64,000 nucleotides of DNA, taken from contig CAYXVG010000011.1 in assembly GCA_964468205.1 (NCBI GenBank), positions 1 through 64,000 on the forward strand. The letters are read 5' to 3'. A model generated the notes under the pieces. It was not told the DNA's origin. It saw only the letters and a list, made by a program, of their open reading frames with translations, and did not search any database. Every line of letters begins with the position of its first letter. The stretch's first letter is position 1. Origin of the DNA: CAWELS01 sp964468205. Lineage in GTDB: Bacteria; Acidobacteriota; Terriglobia; Bryobacterales; Bryobacteraceae. Below, in pieces: positions 59,498 through 64,000 of this stretch. Position numbers and translations under genes: made by a program.

Positions 59498-60472
59498 TCA
59501 GAGATGCTGCCGCAAGAACGCCAGCGCCTCTTGGCGCATCTGGGGGGTCTCGACGTGGGCGACATCCTGCCGAAACAGCTTCCATCGCTCGGGGTGGCCG
59601 GCTTTTGCATACACTTCGCGAAGCTCCCGGTCAATGCGGTCGAGTCCTTCCGGCGGCGTGAGGCGATCGAGGTTGCCGGCCAGCCCCAGGTGCGCCCGCG
59701 GGGCGATCAGGGCGTTGATCTGGCTGGCTGTGAAGTGCTTAAGCAGCGACGGCACGTAGTAGTAGATTCCATGGCCGCTCAGATTGCCTGCTTCGATCAA
59801 GGCGTCAAAGTCCGTCAGGCAGCAAATATCGACGCACACCTTGATCCTCGGCTCGAGGGTGGCTACCCACCAAGCCATGGTGCTGCCCATGGACATTCCG
59901 ACGGTCGCCAGCCTCGTGGCATCCACGCCGGGACGGCTGGCGAGATAGTCCACGCCGCGGAGCGAATCGAAGACCATCATTCCCCACATCACTCGCCCGC
60001 GCCAGAGCATTTCCTTAAAGATGTCGGGCTCTGAGCGAGCGGACCGCTCTCCAAATGCCCACATGTCCATGCAGAGGGCACACCAGCCTTCGGCGGCAAT
60101 AGCCTCGGCCCAGGACGGAATCTCCGCCTTCGGCCGTAGCATCTCGTCCTTTCCGAGTTGGTACTCGCCGCCGTGCCAGTGGTTAAACAGTATCGCCGGC
60201 GCGTTGCTCGACAATTGTTTCGGTTTCAGGAAGTAAGCCGGAACGGGTTCGATTCCGTTGACGTCGAGTATCAGTTTTTCGAGTACGAAGCCGGGGCGTT
60301 CGACCTCTCCCTGCCGCTCGGCGCGAATCGGGCGCCCGCGATCGGGCAGGTCGCCGAGGAGTTGATAGAGTTGGCTTCGCCTTTCGTCGGGAGTCATGGC
60401 CTGGCTGCTGGCTCCGGCGAGCCAGGAGCCGGCCGCCGGAATGGAGGTGAGCATGGTTCGCCGCTTCATCAT
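59498..60472 (-). CDS. Exported alpha/beta hydrolase (dienelactone hydrolase/acetyl-xylan-esterase-like)
   Basis: A 324-aa alpha/beta hydrolase with a Tat-like leader (MMKRRTMLTSIPAAGSWLAGA). The nucleophile elbow is GMSMGSTMA (G-x-S-x-G), the catalytic aspartate is likely in LAGNLDRLTPPEG, and the histidine in VAHVETPQ. NHWHGGEYQLGKDEM is the oxyanion-side block. The overall type suggests an esterase that trims acyl or glycosidic ester groups from polysaccharides, in line with the carbohydrate theme of the window. ATG 60472 or 60469; the seven codons before are not needed. Divergent from the GH67-like gene. Confidence 0.85.
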   Translation of the reverse strand: MMKRRTMLTSIPAAGSWLAGASSQAMTPDERRSQLYQLLGDLPDRGRPIRAERQGEVERPGFVLEKLILDVNGIEPVPAYFLKPKQLSSNAPAILFNHWHGGEYQLGKDEMLRPKAEIPSWAEAIAAEGWCALCMDMWAFGERSARSEPDIFKEMLWRGRVMWGMMVFDSLRGVDYLASRPGVDATRLATVGMSMGSTMAWWVATLEPRIKVCVDICCLTDFDALIEAGNLSGHGIYYYVPSLLKHFTASQINALIAPRAHLGLAGNLDRLTPPEGLDRIDRELREVYAKAGHPERWKLFRQDVAHVETPQMRQEALAFLRQHL

Positions 60473-60527
60473 ACTGGTGAGATCGTACCGCAACTTGGCG
60501 GCGCCGGTTTGCGATATCGTCTAGTGC

Positions 60528-63383
60528 ATGCGGAAAGTGCTGCTCTGCGCCCTGCTCCTCATCACCACCCCGGCTTTCGCTGAGCGGGTTGTCATCGTCC
60601 CGGATGCGAATCTGGAAGCGCCCGCCGAATACGGTCTGGCCCGTCTGGAGGCGGCGCTGTTGCGCAAAGGCGTCCCGGTGGAGAGAGCACGGCAAATTGC
60701 CGGCGCCGCTGGGGACTTCGTTGTCGTTGCCGGCATCTGCCACGGCGAGGGCAGGGCGGCAACCTGGTTAAGGACCGAAAACACCGCCTGCCCAGAAGAT
60801 CCTGAGAGCCTCGTGATCCGGCGGATGTCGCTGCGCGGCCGTCCTGGCCTATTGCTGGCTGGCGCCGATACCCGGGGACTGATGTACGCCGCCATCGAGG
60901 CCGCCCGGAACGTCTCGCTCCATAGCGTCCCCGGCGCCCCGTTCGCCGGCGTACGGGATGTCCAGGAGCAGCCTCACATCCGCGAGCGCGCGGTATCGAT
61001 CTACACCATGCAGCGGGCTTATTTCGAGAGCCGGCTCTTTGACGAAACTCACTGGGAGCGCTACTTCGACATGCTGGCTGAAAGCCGGATCAACAGCTTC
61101 GTGGTTATCTTCGGCTACGAGAACGGCGGATTCATGGCTCCCCTCTATCCCTATTTCTTCGATGTCGAAGGATTTCCCGAAGTCGAACTTGTCGGCATCA
61201 CCCCGGAGCAGCAGCGAAACAACACCGCCGCCTTTCGGAGAATGATCAAGATCGCGCACGGCCGGGGCATCGACGTCACGGCCGGCATCTGGGACCACAT
61301 CTACCGGGGCGGGGTGCAAGGCGGCGGAATCGCCGGCGCCTCGGAGAAAGCGGGGCAGAAGGTTCCCGGCCTGGTATGGGGAGTGACGGCGGAGAACCTG
61401 GCGGCGTACAACAAAGCGGCGGTCCGGAAACTGCTTGAAGTTTTCCCGGATATCGACGCGCTGCAGTTCCGCATGCACAACGAGTCCGGCTTGAAGCCCG
61501 AGGAGATGCCCGCGTTCTGGCACGAGGTGTTTGGAATGATCAAGCGGATGCGCCCCAACGTTCGCGTTGATCTGCGGGCGAAGGAGCTCCCGGACGAGAT
61601 CATTTACGATGCCCTGGATCAGGGCCTTCAGGCCCGCATTGCCACCAAATACTGGATGGAGCAGATGGGGCTCCCATTCCATCCCACCCACGTCAACCGG
61701 CAGAATCAGCACGACCGGCGTCACGGATACGCCGACCTGATGCAATACCCGCAGCGGTACAAGATCCACTGGCGGCTTTGGAACGGCGGAACCACGCGCC
61801 TCCTGCTCTGGGGGGACCCGGAATACGTCCGCCGGTTCGTCGCCAGCGCCGGGACTTACGATGGCGACAGCTTCGAGGTGAATGAGATGCTCGCGACCAA
61901 GATGCTCGCCGAACCGCACGAACGGCAGCCGCTGGACATCCTGAATCCCGAATACCGGTATTACGACTACGAATTCGAGCGCTACTGGCATTTCTATCAA
62001 CTGTGGGGCCGCATCGGGTACAATCCGGACGCTTCCGCCGAACTCTGGCGGGACGAGTTCACAAAACGCTTCGGGGCCGGGGCCGGAACGCACCTGATGC
62101 AAGGGTTACACCTTGCGAGCCGGGTGCTGCCCAGAATTGTCGCTGCGAGCTATCGCTACGGGCTCTTTCCCACCACCCGCGGCTGGGCCGAGATGACGAG
62201 AATGGAAGATTTGCCTCAGTACGCCGCGGACGAGGAGCCCAGCGATGTCCAACAGTTCATGAATGTCCGCGAGCGCGCCCGGAGTATTCTAGAGGGCACG
62301 GACACTGCGAAGCGGCGCCCGGAGGACATCAGCCGCTGGTACGAAGCGACCGCCGAACAGATCCTGAAACAGGCCGGCCTGGCCGAGCAGTCGATCGGCG
62401 GCAAACGCAGCAAGGAGTTCGTTTCCACGGTCACGGACGTGAAGATCCTCGCGCATCTGGCCAGGTATCACGCACAGCGTCTGCTCGCCGGGGTCCAATA
62501 CAACCTTTACCAGGAAACTGGCGATCTCTTCGCATTTGACGCGGCGATCCGCCACGAGGAGGACGCCATCGCCGCCTGGCAGGACGTGGTCGATTCCGCC
62601 GGCGGCGTCTACAACAAGTACCTTGCATTCGGTGTCCATGACAAGGGGTTCCCCCGCCATTGGAAGGAGGAGATGGGAAGGCTCCGCGACGGGTTGCGGG
62701 AATTGGAAGCGGAGCGCCGGCAGGCGGAGCCTCGCGCCGTGGCAGACTCGCCGGCAATTGCACACGTGCCCGTGCGCCGGCTTGGCACGAGCGAACCTCT
62801 CCTGCTCGGCGCCACGATTGGCTCCACAGCGGATTTGAAGAGTGTGCACGTCCTGGTCGCGAAGGGTGCGAGTCAGTTCTCCTCCATCCCGATGCAGGCG
62901 GCCGGAGATGGTATGTATGAGGCCGAGGTTCCGGCGTTCGAGACGGAATGCGAGGTCCGCTATGTGATTCAAGCCGTCGATTCCGCCGGGAAACGTTCTT
63001 CGTATCCGGCGGCAGGTGAAGCGGAACCGGCAGTGGTCGTGGTCACGGACGACCACCGTCCGCCTGAGGTCCGTCTGGAGCGGGCAAGCAGCGCCCGGCC
63101 GGGGAAAGATCTCAAAGTGACCGCAAGCGTGTCGGATCCGTCAGGCGTGCGGTGGGTCCGGCTGCGCTACCGGCACGCCACGCAATTCGAGGACTATGCC
63201 ACCGTGGCGATGGCGGAGAACTCCGCCACCGGCCTTTACGAAGCGCGAATTCCCGGCGGCTTCATTGACGCAAGATGGGATCTGATGTACTTCCTCGAAG
63301 CGGTGGACGGCAAGGGCAACGGCCGTATGTACCCGGACCTCGACGACGAGACGCCTTACGTGGTCGTGGAACTGGAGCGCTAG
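60528..63383 (+). CDS. Secreted glycoside-hydrolase-like protein (GH67 alpha-glucuronidase-like N-terminus)
   Basis: A 951-aa secreted protein (signal RKVLLCALLLITTPAFA). The N-terminal 140 residues are alpha/beta, of the domain-2 type seen before GH20 and GH67 barrels (VVIVPDANLEAPAEYGLARLE). A large (beta/alpha)8-like part follows, beginning RERAVSIYTMQRAYFESRLF and LAESRINSFVVIFGYENGG, with acidic and aromatic clusters (ALQFRMHNESGLKPEEMP). The C-terminal 200 residues carry two beta-sandwich modules (VRYVIQAVDSAGKRSSYP, VRWVRLRYRHATQFEDY). The catalytic pair is not evident to me, so activity on glucuronic-acid-containing glycans is inferred. A TATCGT box lies 7 nt before the ATG. Confidence 0.75.
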   Translation: MRKVLLCALLLITTPAFAERVVIVPDANLEAPAEYGLARLEAALLRKGVPVERARQIAGAAGDFVVVAGICHGEGRAATWLRTENTACPEDPESLVIRRMSLRGRPGLLLAGADTRGLMYAAIEAARNVSLHSVPGAPFAGVRDVQEQPHIRERAVSIYTMQRAYFESRLFDETHWERYFDMLAESRINSFVVIFGYENGGFMAPLYPYFFDVEGFPEVELVGITPEQQRNNTAAFRRMIKIAHGRGIDVTAGIWDHIYRGGVQGGGIAGASEKAGQKVPGLVWGVTAENLAAYNKAAVRKLLEVFPDIDALQFRMHNESGLKPEEMPAFWHEVFGMIKRMRPNVRVDLRAKELPDEIIYDALDQGLQARIATKYWMEQMGLPFHPTHVNRQNQHDRRHGYADLMQYPQRYKIHWRLWNGGTTRLLLWGDPEYVRRFVASAGTYDGDSFEVNEMLATKMLAEPHERQPLDILNPEYRYYDYEFERYWHFYQLWGRIGYNPDASAELWRDEFTKRFGAGAGTHLMQGLHLASRVLPRIVAASYRYGLFPTTRGWAEMTRMEDLPQYAADEEPSDVQQFMNVRERARSILEGTDTAKRRPEDISRWYEATAEQILKQAGLAEQSIGGKRSKEFVSTVTDVKILAHLARYHAQRLLAGVQYNLYQETGDLFAFDAAIRHEEDAIAAWQDVVDSAGGVYNKYLAFGVHDKGFPRHWKEEMGRLRDGLRELEAERRQAEPRAVADSPAIAHVPVRRLGTSEPLLLGATIGSTADLKSVHVLVAKGASQFSSIPMQAAGDGMYEAEVPAFETECEVRYVIQAVDSAGKRSSYPAAGEAEPAVVVVTDDHRPPEVRLERASSARPGKDLKVTASVSDPSGVRWVRLRYRHATQFEDYATVAMAENSATGLYEARIPGGFIDARWDLMYFLEAVDGKGNGRMYPDLDDETPYVVVELER

Positions 63384-63457
63384 CCGCGCGCTGCACCCCA
63401 CGCCGCCCGCCTCGACTATACTGTTAGGCAACCTGGACTTTCAGAGGAGGGGCTGGC

Positions 63458-64000
63458 ATGGAAGAGAAACGCCGCCATTTTCTCCGGTCCGTCGCGGGCG
63501 CGACGGCCGGCCTTGCAATGACCTGTAATCCCGACGCCGAGGCGCTGGCCGCGGCGGGAGCGCCCCCGCCACCGCAGGGAGCGGCTCCGAACCCGGCCGG
63601 CATGCCCATGTTGCGTTTGGGGAAACACTCCGTTTCGCGACTGATCCTGGGCAGCAACCCGATTCACGGTTACTCGCATTTCAACAAGATCCTCAGTAAT
63701 CACATGACGGACTGGTCCACCGTGGACCACGTCTGCGAACTACTCGACAACTGCGCGAGGCATGGCATCAATACCTGGCAGTTTTCCCATCACGACCGGG
63801 CGATGCGTGACCTCAAGGCGCACCGGGAACGGGGCGGGAAGACGCAGTGGATTCTGCTGAGCCACCGCGAAATCGAGGAGGATCACCGCGTGATCAAGGA
63901 CGTTGTGAAGATGAATCCCATCGGCATCGTCCACCACGGCGGCTCGGCTGAGCGGAAACGGCGCAACGGCGAGACCGGGAAGATCAAAGATTTCCTGAAA
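63458..64000 (+). CDS. Aldo/keto-reductase-like protein, Tat signal (partial, runs off the end)
   Basis: The first 181 codons of a gene cut by the window edge. ATG 63458 follows GAGGAGG (63444-63450). The leader EKRRHFLRSVAGATAGLAMT has twin arginines, then a Pro/Ala-rich linker. The enzymatic part opens LGKHSVSRLILGSNPIHGYS, the N-terminal strand of aldo/keto reductases, followed by a helix WSTVDHVCELLDNCARHGIN and strand WQFSHHD. The end is at 64000, within the TIM barrel. Substrate unknown; the Tat signal fits the other exported oxidoreductases of the window. Confidence 0.8.
   Translation, partial: MEEKRRHFLRSVAGATAGLAMTCNPDAEALAAAGAPPPPQGAAPNPAGMPMLRLGKHSVSRLILGSNPIHGYSHFNKILSNHMTDWSTVDHVCELLDNCARHGINTWQFSHHDRAMRDLKAHRERGGKTQWILLSHREIEEDHRVIKDVVKMNPIGIVHHGGSAERKRRNGETGKIKDFLK

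Overview
The window is a high-GC, gene-dense bacterial chromosome segment with about 55 protein genes and no recognisable rRNA, tRNA, CRISPR array, prophage or intact insertion sequence. The best taxonomic guess is a member of the Acidobacteriota, probably the Solibacteres/Bryobacterales branch. This is inferred from gene content: Tat-exported Gfo/Idh/MocA oxidoreductases, Cys-type sulfatases, SBBP-repeat and DUF2911 proteins, TPR-CHAT proteins next to sigma factors, and a dnaK-dnaJ-hspR operon. No marker gene settles it.

Layout. 1-655: no supported gene. 656-10140: exported or secreted carbohydrate and sugar-acid enzymes (Gfo/Idh/MocA oxidoreductase, SBBP surface protein, sulfatase, two enolase-superfamily enzymes) with an archaeal-type 1-Cys peroxiredoxin. 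10266-14263: a compact four-gene cassette of two alkaline-phosphatase-superfamily enzymes, a 64-aa ribbon-helix-helix-like protein that seems to use an ATT start, and an Oxa1/EMC3-like membrane protein. 14185-24000: membrane protein, epimerase, amino-acid decarboxylase, hybrid histidine kinase, a pyrD-ridA-chrA operon and an hpnE-like gene preceded by a tiny membrane ORF. 24029-33090: fused anthranilate synthase TrpEG, DUF2911, a Na/Pi symporter-PhoU-mutarotase operon, TPR protein, SDR and MtaB. 33607-36200: RRM protein, small charged protein, an isolated fliM and a LolA-like protein. 36434-40982: orphan modA divergent from dnaK-dnaJ-hspR. 41032-43231: lipoprotein and a GGSTG-repeat TPR protein. 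43310-48387: a minus-strand operon (TIM-barrel isomerase, sulfatase, GntP permease, Gfo/Idh/MocA) for a sulfated sugar or sugar acid. 48489-54278: AI-2E permease, ErpA, a sigma/anti-sigma/Spy-like operon and a Memo-AMMECR1 fusion. 54775-58658: TPR-CHAT protease, sigma factor and anti-sigma factor behind a palindromic upstream region. 58672-64000: HspQ-DUF423, an esterase, a GH67-like secreted protein and a partial aldo/keto-reductase-like gene.

The genes fall into three themes. The first is scavenging of sulfated or acidic glycans: sulfatases cut outside the cytoplasm, GntP imports the product, and dehydratases, oxidoreductases and isomerases process it. The second is stress and envelope control: the DnaK system with its HspR repressor, HspQ, peroxiredoxin, and two sigma/anti-sigma pairs. 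The third is scattered housekeeping single genes cut off from their usual operons (trpEG, pyrD, hpnE, fliM, modA, erpA, mtaB).

The candidates for undescribed systems are the CHAT/sigma/anti-sigma module with its operator-like palindromes, and the phosphatase-superfamily/RHH/Oxa1-like cassette. A third pattern, seen at several genes, is a -10-like hexamer only 6-12 nt before the start codon with no Shine-Dalgarno sequence, which suggests leaderless transcripts.
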